Assembly: GCA_023386365.1 (NCBI GenBank)
Contig: JAEWJX010000041.1
Span: 3,868-67,867, forward strand
DNA length: 64,000 nt
From: Actinomycetes bacterium
GTDB taxonomy: Bacteria > Actinomycetota > Actinomycetes > Actinomycetales > Microbacteriaceae
Direction: 5' to 3'
Below the pieces are notes generated by a model. That model was given only the letters and a program-made list of their open reading frames with translations, was not told where the DNA came from and made no database searches. Shown here one piece after another: positions 8,641 through 16,215 of this stretch. The stretch's first letter is position 1. Every line of letters starts with the position of its first letter. The position numbers and the translations under genes were made by a program.

Positions 8641-8958
8641 ATGAGGGTGCTCATCGTGTGCGGCGCGGGAGCGTCGAGCACCTTCGTGGCGCAGCGTCTG
8701 CGCCGCGCCGCCGCCGCACGGGCCCTCGACGTGACGCCGATCGCGTCGTCGGCCTCTGCCGCCCTGGACCTCATCCCGACCGTCGACATTGTGTTGGCGG
8801 GTGCGCACCTCGGCGACGCGCTCGTCGAGTTGCGTGCGGCCGCCGACGCGTCGAAGGTGCCGGTCCTGGTGCTCGCGGATGCGGCGCGGGAGGATGGCGA
8901 CGAACTGCTCGATACGACCCTGGCCGCGGTGGCGGCCCCCCGCGAGAGGATCACCTGA
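8641..8958 (+). CDS. Stand-alone PTS EIIB protein, lactose/cellobiose type (orphan)
   Basis: This 105-residue protein begins MRVLIVCGAGASSTFVAQRL, the N-terminal strand and phosphoacceptor cysteine loop (Cys7) of lactose/cellobiose-type EIIB domains. GGAGGTGGAG precedes the ATG. It is the first gene of the EIIB-HPr-EI-EIICB-EIIA operon and overlaps the HPr gene by one base. No matching lactose/cellobiose EIIC or EIIA is in the window, and the mannitol permease has its own EIIB domain. It could serve a permease encoded elsewhere or pass phosphate to the regulator; both are inference. Confidence 0.78.
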   Translation: MRVLIVCGAGASSTFVAQRLRRAAAARALDVTPIASSASAALDLIPTVDIVLAGAHLGDALVELRAAADASKVPVLVLADAAREDGDELLDTTLAAVAAPRERIT

Positions 8959-9230
8959 TGGAACGCACGCTGCAGATCGCATCCGGCCACGGGCTGCACG
9001 CCCGACCGGCGAAGCTGTTCACGCAGGCGGTTTCCGCCTCGGGCCACAAGGTGACCATCGGCCGTCCGGGGGCTGCCCCGCTGAACGCGGCGAGCATCCT
9101 GTCGATCATCGCCGCCGGTTTCGAGAACGGCGACGAGGTGGTGCTCACGGTGGAGGGCGACGAACCCGAGCGCGTGCTCGACGAGCTGAGCGAGTTCTTG
9201 ACGACCGACCACGACGAGGCCGCCGGATGA
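8958..9230 (+). CDS. ptsH: Phosphocarrier protein HPr
   Basis: HPr carries phosphate from EI to the sugar-specific EIIA proteins. The 90-residue protein has the active-site histidine at residue 14 in SGHGLHARPAKLF and the regulatory-site region LNAASILSIIAAGF, whose serine corresponds to the usual Ser46. It overlaps the preceding EIIB gene by one base and the following EI gene by four, so the three are translationally coupled. Confidence 0.93.
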   Translation: MERTLQIASGHGLHARPAKLFTQAVSASGHKVTIGRPGAAPLNAASILSIIAAGFENGDEVVLTVEGDEPERVLDELSEFLTTDHDEAAG

Positions 9231-10909
9231 TCGAACTGCGGGAGTTGCGCGGCGTCGGCATCGGCACGGGAGTCGTCGTCGGTCCGGTGCTGCATGTGGC
9301 GCGCCAGGCTCCCGCCACGGTGTCGGATGCTGCGAGCACGGTCGGCGCCGAGGCGGAGGCGGCGCGCGCACGGGAGGCGCTCGCCGCGGTGTCGGCGCAG
9401 CTTCGGGAGCGTGCGGCGGGTGCCGACGACGCGACCCGCGACGTGCTGGAGGCGCAGGCGCTGATGACCGACGACCCGGCGCTGTTCGACGGGGTCGAGT
9501 CGCGGCTCGCATCCGGGGTGACGGCCGAGAAGGCCGTGTCGGATGCGTTCGCCGAGTTCGCCGCGCTGCTGGCGGATGCGGGGGAGTACTTCGCGGAGCG
9601 TGCGGCCGACCTGCACGACCTGTCGGATCGCACGGTGGCGGTGCTGCAGGGTCGGTCGACGGACCTGGTGGTCGACCCCGGCCACCCGTATGTGCTGGTG
9701 GCGCGCGATCTGGCGCCCGCCGACACGGCGGTGCTCGACCTGGACCGGGTGCTCGCGTTCGTGACCAGCGAGGGCGGCCCCACGTCGCACACGGCGATCC
9801 TCGCCCGCCAGCGCGGCATCATCGCGCTCGTCGGGGCGGCCGGGGTGGAGTCGCTGCCCGACGGCACCGAGGTGGTCGTCGATGCCGAACGCGGCCGGGT
9901 CTCGGTGGAGCCGGATGCTGCGGAGCGCGCCGACGCGGAGGCCCGCATCGCCGCACGTGCCGCCGCATCCGCCGCGCCGACCGGGCCCGGGGCTCTCGCC
10001 GACGGCACCCCGATCAAGCTGCTCGCGAACCTCGGCAAGCCGGGGGAAGCCGCCGACGCGGTGCGTCTCGGCGCGGAGGGTGTGGGTCTGTTCCGCACCG
10101 AGTTCCTCTTCCTCGATTCGGCGGATGCGCCGACCGTCGAGGAGCAGACGGCGAGCTACCGCGAGGTGCTTGCCGCGTTCCCGGGCAAGCGCGTGGTGGT
10201 GCGCCTGCTCGACGCCGGCGCCGACAAGCCGCTGGCGTTCCTCTCCCCGGGTGAGGAGGAGAACCCGGCCCTCGGTCGGCGCGGGCTCCGGGCGCTGCGA
10301 GCCTCGGAGTCCGTGCTCCGGGATCAGCTCGCGGCTCTGGCGGCGGCGCAGGCCGACACGGAGGCCGACCTCTGGGTGATGGCCCCGATGGTGGCGACCG
10401 TCGAGGAGACGCGGTTCATCACGGCGGCGCTGCACGACATCGGCATCCGCACGGCGGGCGTCATGGTGGAGATCCCGTCGGTGGCGCTGATCGCCGACCG
10501 CGTGCTCGCGAACACCGACTTCGCCTCCATCGGCACCAACGACCTCACGCAGTACACGATGGCCGCCGACCGCCAACTCGGCAGCGTCGCGTCGCTGCAG
10601 GACCCGTGGCACCCGGCGGTGCTGCGGCTCGTGGCCGAGGTGGGCGCCGCCGGCGCCGCCGCCGGCAAGCCCGTGGGTGTGTGCGGCGAAGCCGCTGCCG
10701 ACCCCCTTCTCGCCGTCGTGCTCGCAGGTCTCGGTGTCACGAGCCTGTCGATGTCGCCGACGGCGCTCGCAGATGTCCGCGTATCCCTCGCGCGGTTCAG
10801 CCCGGACGACGCATCCGCGATCGCCCGTGCAGCCCTGGCGGCCGCCGAGGCCGCCTCAGCCCGAGAGGCGGCCCGCGTGGCCGCCGACACCATCACCGCG
10901 GCGCGCTAG
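9227..10909 (+). CDS. ptsI: PTS enzyme I (phosphoenolpyruvate-protein phosphotransferase)
   Basis: Enzyme I takes phosphate from PEP and gives it to HPr. The 560-residue protein has the phosphohistidine at residue 188 in GGPTSHTAILARQRG, the PEP-binding barrel with GVGLFRTEFLFLD and MVEIPSVALIADRVL, the FASIGTNDLTQYTMAADR signature, and the catalytic cysteine in VGVCGEAAADP. The ATG overlaps the HPr stop; the much longer open frame upstream is not coding. The length is normal. Being inside the mannitol operon, it may be the general EI of the cell. Confidence 0.95.
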   Translation: MIELRELRGVGIGTGVVVGPVLHVARQAPATVSDAASTVGAEAEAARAREALAAVSAQLRERAAGADDATRDVLEAQALMTDDPALFDGVESRLASGVTAEKAVSDAFAEFAALLADAGEYFAERAADLHDLSDRTVAVLQGRSTDLVVDPGHPYVLVARDLAPADTAVLDLDRVLAFVTSEGGPTSHTAILARQRGIIALVGAAGVESLPDGTEVVVDAERGRVSVEPDAAERADAEARIAARAAASAAPTGPGALADGTPIKLLANLGKPGEAADAVRLGAEGVGLFRTEFLFLDSADAPTVEEQTASYREVLAAFPGKRVVVRLLDAGADKPLAFLSPGEEENPALGRRGLRALRASESVLRDQLAALAAAQADTEADLWVMAPMVATVEETRFITAALHDIGIRTAGVMVEIPSVALIADRVLANTDFASIGTNDLTQYTMAADRQLGSVASLQDPWHPAVLRLVAEVGAAGAAAGKPVGVCGEAAADPLLAVVLAGLGVTSLSMSPTALADVRVSLARFSPDDASAIARAALAAAEAASAREAARVAADTITAAR

Positions 10910-10937
10910 CACCGCATCCGAGCCAGGAGGCACAACA

Positions 10938-12455
10938 ATGACGACGACGTCAGCAACGACGACGCCGCGGGGCGGGGGAGCCCGCGTCGCCGTCCAGAGA
11001 TTCGGTACGTTCCTGTCGGGCATGATCATGCCCAACATCGCGGCGTTCATCGCGTGGGGCATCATCACGGCCCTGTTCATCCAGACGGGGTGGCTGCCCT
11101 TCGCGCCGCTCGGTGGCTTTGAGGATGCGGACGGCGTGAGCTGGCCGGGCCTCGTCGGCCCGATGATCACCTACCTGTTGCCGCTGCTGATCGGCTACAC
11201 CGGCGGCAAGATGGTCTACAACGTGCGCGGTGGCGTCATCGGCGCCGTGGTCACCATGGGCATCATCGTCGGCGCCGCCGGCACCCCGATGTTCCTGGGT
11301 GCGATGATCTGCGGCCCGCTCGCGGCGCTGATCCTGAAGCAGGTCGACAAGATCTGGGCGGGCAAGATCAAGCCCGGCTTCGAGATGCTGGTCGACAACT
11401 TCTCCTCCGGCATCCTGGGCTTCCTGCTCGCGCTGGCCGCGTTCTTCGGACTCGCCCCGATCATCAAGTGGTTCGTGGAGGTGCTCGGCGCCGGTGTGCA
11501 GTGGCTCATCGACACGCAGCTGCTGCCGCTGGCCTCGATCATCGTCGAGCCGGCGAAGGTGCTGTTCCTCAACAACGCCATCAACCACGGTGTGCTGACT
11601 CCGCTCGGCACCCAGATGGTGGAGGAGCAGGGCAAGAGCCTGCTGTTCCTCGTCGAGGCGAACCCCGGCCCCGGTGCCGGCCTCCTGTTGGCCATCTCGG
11701 TGTTCGGCGTCGGCATCGCCCGCGCGACGGCGCCCGGCGCGTTCATCATCCAGTTCCTCGGCGGCATCCACGAGGTGTACTTCCCGTACGTCCTCGCGAA
11801 GCCGTTCCTGCTGGTCGCGATGATCGCGGGTGGCGCCACCGGCATCCTCACGAACCTGCTGTTCGGTTCGGGCCTCACCGGTCCGGCCGCCCCGGGCTCG
11901 ATCCTGGCGGTGCTGGGTGTGACCGCGAAGGACAGCTACGTCGGCGTCATCTGCTCGGTGGTGTTCTCGGCGGCCGTGACGTTCCTCATCACGATGTTCA
12001 TCCTGCTCGCCAGCCGTAAGCGCGACCTCGCCTTCGAGGCGGAGGCGGATGCGCGTCTGGCGGCGTCGGTCTCGCAGACCGAGGCGAACAAGGGCAAGGA
12101 GAGCTCGGTGCTGTCCGGTCTCGCCGCGACGATCGCGGTCAGCGAGGTCGCCGGTCGCCCCGTGAACAAGGTGGTCTTCGCCTGCGACGCCGGAATGGGG
12201 TCGAGTGCGATGGGCGCCTCCGTGCTGCGGAACAAGTTCAAGAAGGCTGGGGTCGAGGCGGATGTCTCGAACGCGGCCATCGCGAACCTCACCGGTGATG
12301 AGGATCTGATCATCACGCAGCAGGAGCTGACCGAGCGCGCGCGGCTGAAGTCGCCGAACGCGATCCACATCTCGGTCGACAACTTCATGAACAGCCCGAA
12401 GTACGACGAGGTCGTGCAGCTGGTCAAGGAGCAGAAGGAAGGGGCCGCGCAGTAG
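10938..12455 (+). CDS. mtlA: Mannitol-specific PTS permease EIICB
   Basis: This 505-residue membrane protein takes up mannitol and phosphorylates it. The N-terminal EIIC part (about residues 15-350) starts with VQRFGTFLSGMIMPNIAAFIAWGIITALF and carries the conserved GGIHEVYFPYVL motif. A linker leads to a cytosolic EIIB domain with the phospho-cysteine at residue 416 in VVFACDAGMGSSAMGASVLR. The EIIA part found at the C-terminus of E. coli MtlA is a separate gene just downstream. An AGGAGG ribosome site precedes the ATG. Confidence 0.94.
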   Translation: MTTTSATTTPRGGGARVAVQRFGTFLSGMIMPNIAAFIAWGIITALFIQTGWLPFAPLGGFEDADGVSWPGLVGPMITYLLPLLIGYTGGKMVYNVRGGVIGAVVTMGIIVGAAGTPMFLGAMICGPLAALILKQVDKIWAGKIKPGFEMLVDNFSSGILGFLLALAAFFGLAPIIKWFVEVLGAGVQWLIDTQLLPLASIIVEPAKVLFLNNAINHGVLTPLGTQMVEEQGKSLLFLVEANPGPGAGLLLAISVFGVGIARATAPGAFIIQFLGGIHEVYFPYVLAKPFLLVAMIAGGATGILTNLLFGSGLTGPAAPGSILAVLGVTAKDSYVGVICSVVFSAAVTFLITMFILLASRKRDLAFEAEADARLAASVSQTEANKGKESSVLSGLAATIAVSEVAGRPVNKVVFACDAGMGSSAMGASVLRNKFKKAGVEADVSNAAIANLTGDEDLIITQQELTERARLKSPNAIHISVDNFMNSPKYDEVVQLVKEQKEGAAQ

Positions 12456-12489
12456 GCCCTCGGGTCCGGCGGCGAGAGAGGAGCACATC

Positions 12490-12930
12490 ATGAGCGACGA
12501 GATCCTGACACCGGAGCGCGTGGTGCTCGCCGACCGGACCCCCACCCGCGAGGAGGCGATCCGCGACGTCGGACGCCTCCTCGTGGACGCCGGTGCGGTC
12601 CGTCCCGGCTACGTCGACTCGATGCTGGCCCGCGAGGCCACCGTGTCGACGTCGATGGGCAACTTCCTCGCGATCCCCCACGGCACGAACGAGGGCCGCG
12701 AGTTCATCGACGCGACGGCGCTCGCCGTCATCCGCTACCCGGATGCGATCTCCTGGGATGGCGACGAGGTGCGGTTCGTGATCGGCATCGCCGGTCGCGA
12801 GAACGAGCACCTCGAGATCTTGGGCCGGATCGCGGTGCTGTTCTCGGACGACGACGACGTTGCTGCGTTGCTCGCGGCGGGCACGGCGCAGGAGTTGTAC
12901 GATCGCATCTCGGCGGTCAACGAGGACTGA
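12490..12930 (+). CDS. mtlF: Mannitol-specific PTS EIIA component
   Basis: The 146-residue cytosolic EIIA passes phosphate from HPr to the EIIB domain of MtlA. The phospho-histidine is at residue 64 in FLAIPHGTNEGR, and the start ILTPERVVLADRTPTREEAIRDVG is family-typical. A GAGAGGAG site precedes the ATG. It is the last gene of the PTS block; no mannitol-1-phosphate 5-dehydrogenase (mtlD) follows, so that step must be encoded elsewhere. No clear terminator was seen before infA. Confidence 0.93.
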   Translation: MSDEILTPERVVLADRTPTREEAIRDVGRLLVDAGAVRPGYVDSMLAREATVSTSMGNFLAIPHGTNEGREFIDATALAVIRYPDAISWDGDEVRFVIGIAGRENEHLEILGRIAVLFSDDDDVAALLAAGTAQELYDRISAVNED

Positions 12931-12985
12931 TCCAGGGCGGTCCGTCTCGCGACACGCCCGGCTGGCGCGCCCGCGTTTAATCGGC

Positions 12986-12991
12986 TAAGCT
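12986..12991 (+). promoter_or_regulatory. possible -10 box of the infA-rpmJ transcript
   Basis: TAAGCT lies about 100 bases upstream of infA in the 163-base gap after mtlF. No good -35 was seen. The would-be leader contains a small hairpin, GTGCC TGTA GGCAC, at 13008-13021. Confidence 0.35.
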
Positions 12992-13093
12992 CGATCTTTG
13001 GTGCTTTGTGCCTGTAGGCACGCCTGCCTTCCGGCGGCGGTACCGAATCAATCACCCGCATGACCGAGCAGCACTGATAGCGATTTAGAGGGT

Positions 13094-13315
13094 ATGGCCA
13101 AAAAAGACGGCGTCATCGAGATCGAGGGATCTGTCCTCGAAGCTCTGCCGAACGCGATGTTCCGCGTCGAGCTGAGCAACGGACACAAGGTTCTCGCCCA
13201 CATTTCGGGCAAGATGCGTCAGCACTACATCCGCATCCTCCCCGAGGACCGCGTGATCGTGGAGCTGAGCCCCTACGACCTGACCCGCGGCCGCATCGTC
13301 TACCGCTACAAGTAA
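13094..13315 (+). CDS. infA: Translation initiation factor IF-1
   Basis: IF-1 occupies the A site during initiation. The 73-residue protein is a single S1/OB-fold domain (GSVLEALPNAMFRVELSNGHKVLAHISGKMR, then ILPEDRVIVELSPYDLTRGRI), the normal length. The ribosome site GAGGG is unusually close to the ATG, but the MAKKDG start is canonical. It begins the infA-rpmJ-rpsM-rpsK-rpoA-rplQ group. Confidence 0.97.
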   Translation: MAKKDGVIEIEGSVLEALPNAMFRVELSNGHKVLAHISGKMRQHYIRILPEDRVIVELSPYDLTRGRIVYRYK

Positions 13316-13371
13316 GGCTCGGAAAGTAACGGCCTGCGCCCGCGCAGGTACGAAGACAGCGAGAAGGAAAC

Positions 13372-13488
13372 ATGAAGGTCAACCCGAGCGTCAAGCCCAT
13401 CTGCGACCACTGCAAGGTCATCCGCCGCAACGGCCGCGTGATGGTCATCTGCAAGTCGAACCCGCGTCACAAGCAGCGTCAGGGCTAA
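13372..13488 (+). CDS. rpmJ: 50S ribosomal protein L36
   Basis: This 38-residue protein is a zinc-ribbon large-subunit component. It reads MKVNPSVKPICDHCKVIRRN and carries the zinc ligands Cys11, Cys14 and Cys27 and a final histidine in NPRHKQRQG, so it is the zinc-binding form. GAGAAGGAA precedes the ATG. It lies between infA and rpsM, as usual. Confidence 0.96.
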   Translation: MKVNPSVKPICDHCKVIRRNGRVMVICKSNPRHKQRQG

Positions 13489-13561
13489 ACCCCTCCGCCG
13501 CTTCGCGGTTTCACAACTCAATACACACACTGCACCGTCAGAACCTCGCGAGAGGGGACAC

Positions 13562-13580
13562 CCCGGGTCGGAGGCCCGGG
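13562..13580 (+). other. hairpin in the leader before rpsM
   Basis: CCCGGGTC and GGCCCGGG pair around a three-base loop in the 141-base gap between rpmJ and rpsM. In E. coli the alpha operon leader before rpsM is the S4 binding site; whether this hairpin has any such role is unknown. Confidence 0.3.
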
Positions 13581-13629
13581 CACCGACGGCGCCCCACACC
13601 TCCGAACGACTCCATAAGGAGAAGCCGAC

Positions 13630-14010
13630 ATGGCACGTCTCGCCGGCGTCGACATCCCGCGCGATAAGCGCGTGGAAGTCGCTCTGACGTACATCTACGG
13701 CGTGGGCCGCACCCGTGCGCTCGCGACCCTCAAGGAAACCGGGATCTCCGGTGACATCCGCGTGAAGGATCTGACCGACGACCAGCTCGTCGCCCTTCGC
13801 GACTACATCGAAGGCAACTTCAAGGTCGAGGGTGACCTCCGCCGTGAGGTTCAGGCCGACATCCGCCGCAAGGTCGAGATCGGTTCGTACGAGGGCCTGC
13901 GCCACCGTCGTGGCCTCCCCGTCCGCGGTCAGCGCACCAAGACCAACGCACGCACTCGCAAGGGCCCGAAGCGCACCGTGGCCGGCAAGAAGAAGGCAGG
14001 TAAGAAGTAA
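13630..14010 (+). CDS. rpsM: 30S ribosomal protein S13
   Basis: S13 lies in the head of the small subunit and contacts tRNA and L5. The 126-residue product reads MARLAGVDIPRDKRVEVALTYIYGVG and ends with the basic RGQRTKTNARTRKGPKRTVAGKKKAGKK, both typical. A TAAGGAG site is well placed. Its stop overlaps the rpsK start by one base. Confidence 0.97.
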   Translation: MARLAGVDIPRDKRVEVALTYIYGVGRTRALATLKETGISGDIRVKDLTDDQLVALRDYIEGNFKVEGDLRREVQADIRRKVEIGSYEGLRHRRGLPVRGQRTKTNARTRKGPKRTVAGKKKAGKK

Positions 14011-14408
14011 TGGCTGCTCCGAAGGCCGGCGCTCGCAAGGCGCGTCGCAAGGAGAAGAAGAACATCGCCGTGGGCCAGGCCCACATCAAGTCGACGTTCA
14101 ACAACACCATCGTCTCGATCACCGACCCGAGCGGTGCCGTCGTCAGCTGGGCTTCGTCCGGCGCCGTCGGCTTCAAGGGTTCGCGCAAGTCGACCCCCTA
14201 CGCCGCGCAGCTCGCCGCCGAGTCGGCCGCGCGCCAGGCGCAGGAGCACGGCATGAAGAAGGTCGACGTCTTCGTCAAGGGCCCCGGCTCGGGACGCGAG
14301 ACCGCGATCCGTTCGCTTCAGGCCGCGGGCCTCGAGGTCGGCACCATCAACGATGTGACGCCGCAGGCGCACAACGGGTGCCGTCCCCCCAAGCGCCGCC
14401 GCGTCTAA
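14010..14408 (+). CDS. rpsK: 30S ribosomal protein S11
   Basis: S11 forms part of the platform near the mRNA exit. The 132-residue protein has the NIAVGQAHIKSTFNNTIVSITD core and the C-terminal DVTPQAHNGCRPPKRRRV signature. The length is normal. It overlaps rpsM by one base. rpsD (S4), found after rpsK in some actinobacteria and in E. coli, is absent here; a 145-base gap leads to rpoA instead. Confidence 0.97.
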   Translation: MAAPKAGARKARRKEKKNIAVGQAHIKSTFNNTIVSITDPSGAVVSWASSGAVGFKGSRKSTPYAAQLAAESAARQAQEHGMKKVDVFVKGPGSGRETAIRSLQAAGLEVGTINDVTPQAHNGCRPPKRRRV

Positions 14409-14416
14409 CACGTGAC

Positions 14417-14453
14417 CCGGATGGCCGGCGCCTCTCTCGGCCCGGCCATCCGG
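14417..14453 (+). terminator. 12-base-pair hairpin between rpsK and rpoA
   Basis: CCGGATGGCCGG and CCGGCCATCCGG form a perfect stem around a 13-base loop just after rpsK. No T-run follows. It could be a partial terminator or a processing and stability element setting the rpoA level relative to the ribosomal proteins. Confidence 0.5.
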
Positions 14454-14553
14454 AACGGCAACGACTTCACAACTTCACAACACGGCGGCCCAGCCACCCG
14501 CCGCAACTGTCGTGGGCGTCATATGGCGGACGCCCTCGCCGAAAGGAAACCAC

Positions 14554-15546
14554 GTGCTTATTGCACAGCGTCCCACTCTCTCCGAGGAGAACATCTCGGA
14601 GTTCCGCTCCGCTTTCGTGATCGAGCCCCTCGAGCCCGGCTTCGGCTACACGCTCGGTAACTCGATGCGTCGCACCCTGCTGTCGTCCATCCCGGGCGCG
14701 GCGGTCACGAGCATCCGACTCGACGGCATCCAGCACGAGTTCGACACCATCCCCGGTGTCAAGGAGGACGTCGTCGAGATCGTCCTGAACATCAAGAACC
14801 TGGTCGTCTCGAGCGAGCACGACGAGCCCATCACCGCCTACCTGCGCAAGCAGGGTGCCGGTCAGGTCACCGCGGCCGACATCTCGGCCCCGGCCGGTGT
14901 GGAGATCCACAACCCCGACCTGGTCATCGCGACCCTCAACGACAAGGCCAAGTTCGACCTGGAGCTCACGATCGAGCGCGGTCGTGGCTACGTGTCGGCC
15001 ACCCAGAACCGCAGCGAGTTCAGCGAGGCGGGCCAGATCCCGATCGACTCGATCTACTCGCCCGTGCTCAAGGTGACCTACCGCGTCGAGGCGACCCGTG
15101 CCGGTGAGCGCACCGACTTCGACCGCCTGGTGGTCGACGTCGAGACGAAGCCGGCGATCTCGCCGCGCGACGCCATCGCCTCCGCCGGACGCACCCTCGT
15201 CGAGCTGTTCGGCCTCGCCCGCGAGCTGAACACCGCCGCTGAGGGCATCGAGATCGGGCCCGCCCCGGTCGACGCCGTCCTCTCGAGCGAGCTCTCGATG
15301 CCGATCGAAGACCTCGACCTCTCGGTGCGCAGCTACAACTGCCTCAAGCGCGAGGGCATCAACACCGTCAGCGAGCTCGTCGCCCTCTCGGAGACGCAGC
15401 TCATGAACATCCGCAACTTCGGTCAGAAGTCCGTGGACGAGGTCAAGGACAAGCTCGTTGAGCTCGGCCTCTCGCTCAAGGACAGCGTGCCCGGCTTCGA
15501 CGGTGCGCACTTCTACGGCGGATACGACGACGACGAGACCGTCTGA
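14554..15546 (+). CDS. rpoA: DNA-directed RNA polymerase subunit alpha
   Basis: The alpha dimer starts RNA polymerase assembly, and its C-terminal domain contacts promoter DNA and activators. The 330-residue product from the GTG at 14554 starts LIAQRPTLSEENISEFRSAF, has the dimer signature LGNSMRRTLLSSIPG, and a C-terminal domain with LDLSVRSYNCLKREGINTVSEL. A GAAAGGAAA site supports this start over an in-frame ATG 14 codons upstream. The length is normal. It is followed by rplQ, as in most bacteria. Confidence 0.97.
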   Translation: MLIAQRPTLSEENISEFRSAFVIEPLEPGFGYTLGNSMRRTLLSSIPGAAVTSIRLDGIQHEFDTIPGVKEDVVEIVLNIKNLVVSSEHDEPITAYLRKQGAGQVTAADISAPAGVEIHNPDLVIATLNDKAKFDLELTIERGRGYVSATQNRSEFSEAGQIPIDSIYSPVLKVTYRVEATRAGERTDFDRLVVDVETKPAISPRDAIASAGRTLVELFGLARELNTAAEGIEIGPAPVDAVLSSELSMPIEDLDLSVRSYNCLKREGINTVSELVALSETQLMNIRNFGQKSVDEVKDKLVELGLSLKDSVPGFDGAHFYGGYDDDETV

Positions 15547-15590
15547 GTCCCGCTTCCTGACCTGAAACACTTCCTGGAGAACGACTGATC

Positions 15591-16136
15591 ATGCCTCAGC
15601 CCACCAAGGGTCCCCGTCTCGGCGGCGGTCCGGCGCACGAGCGCCTGCTGCTTGCGAACCTCGCCGCGGCCCTCTTCACCCACAAGAGCATCACGACCAC
15701 CGAGACGAAGGCCAAGCGCCTCCGCCCGCTGGCCGAGCGTCTCATCACCTTCGCCAAGCGTGGCGACCTGCACGCGCGTCGCCGCGTGCTGTCCGTCATC
15801 CACGACAAGACGGTCGTGCACGAGCTCTTCACCGAGATCGCGCCGCTCGTCGCCGAGCGTGAGGGTGGATACACCCGCATCATCAAGACCGGCTACCGCA
15901 AGGGCGACAACGCGCCCATGGCGGTCATCGAGCTCGTGCTCGAGCCGGTCGTGAAGAAGCCGGCATCGTCGAAGAAGTCGGCCGCCCGCACCGAGGCCCC
16001 GAAGGCGGAGGCGAAGCCCGCCGCCGAGGAGACTCCGGTCGAGGAGACCGAGGCGTCGGAGGAGGTCGTCGAGGAGGCTCCCGCCGCCGACGAGACCCTC
16101 GCCGCCGACGAGGCCGCGGAGTCCGAGGAGAAGTAA
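15591..16136 (+). CDS. rplQ: 50S ribosomal protein L17 with acidic C-terminal tail
   Basis: L17 lies near the peptide exit tunnel. Residues 1-120 are the standard protein (MPQPTKGPRLGGGPAHERLLLANLAAALF and onward to VIELVLEPV). Residues 121-181 are extra: first Lys/Ala-rich, then strongly acidic (EETPVEETEASEEVVEEAP). Actinobacterial L17 often has a tail of this kind. The tail is the charge opposite of the L15 extension. A terminator follows after 17 bases. Confidence 0.95.
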   Translation: MPQPTKGPRLGGGPAHERLLLANLAAALFTHKSITTTETKAKRLRPLAERLITFAKRGDLHARRRVLSVIHDKTVVHELFTEIAPLVAEREGGYTRIIKTGYRKGDNAPMAVIELVLEPVVKKPASSKKSAARTEAPKAEAKPAAEETPVEETEASEEVVEEAPAADETLAADEAAESEEK

Positions 16137-16153
16137 CTCCCGCATCCGTTCCA

Positions 16154-16188
16154 CGAGAAGCCCCGCTCATCGCGAGCGGGGCTTCTCG
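16154..16188. terminator. strong terminator between rplQ and the acyltransferase
   Basis: A perfect 15-base-pair stem (CGAGAAGCCCCGCTC with its complement) surrounds a five-base loop. It lies between the ends of two convergent genes and can serve both strands. Confidence 0.85.
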
Positions 16189-16215
16189 CATTCCTGGACG
16201 GATCGGTGAGGGACC

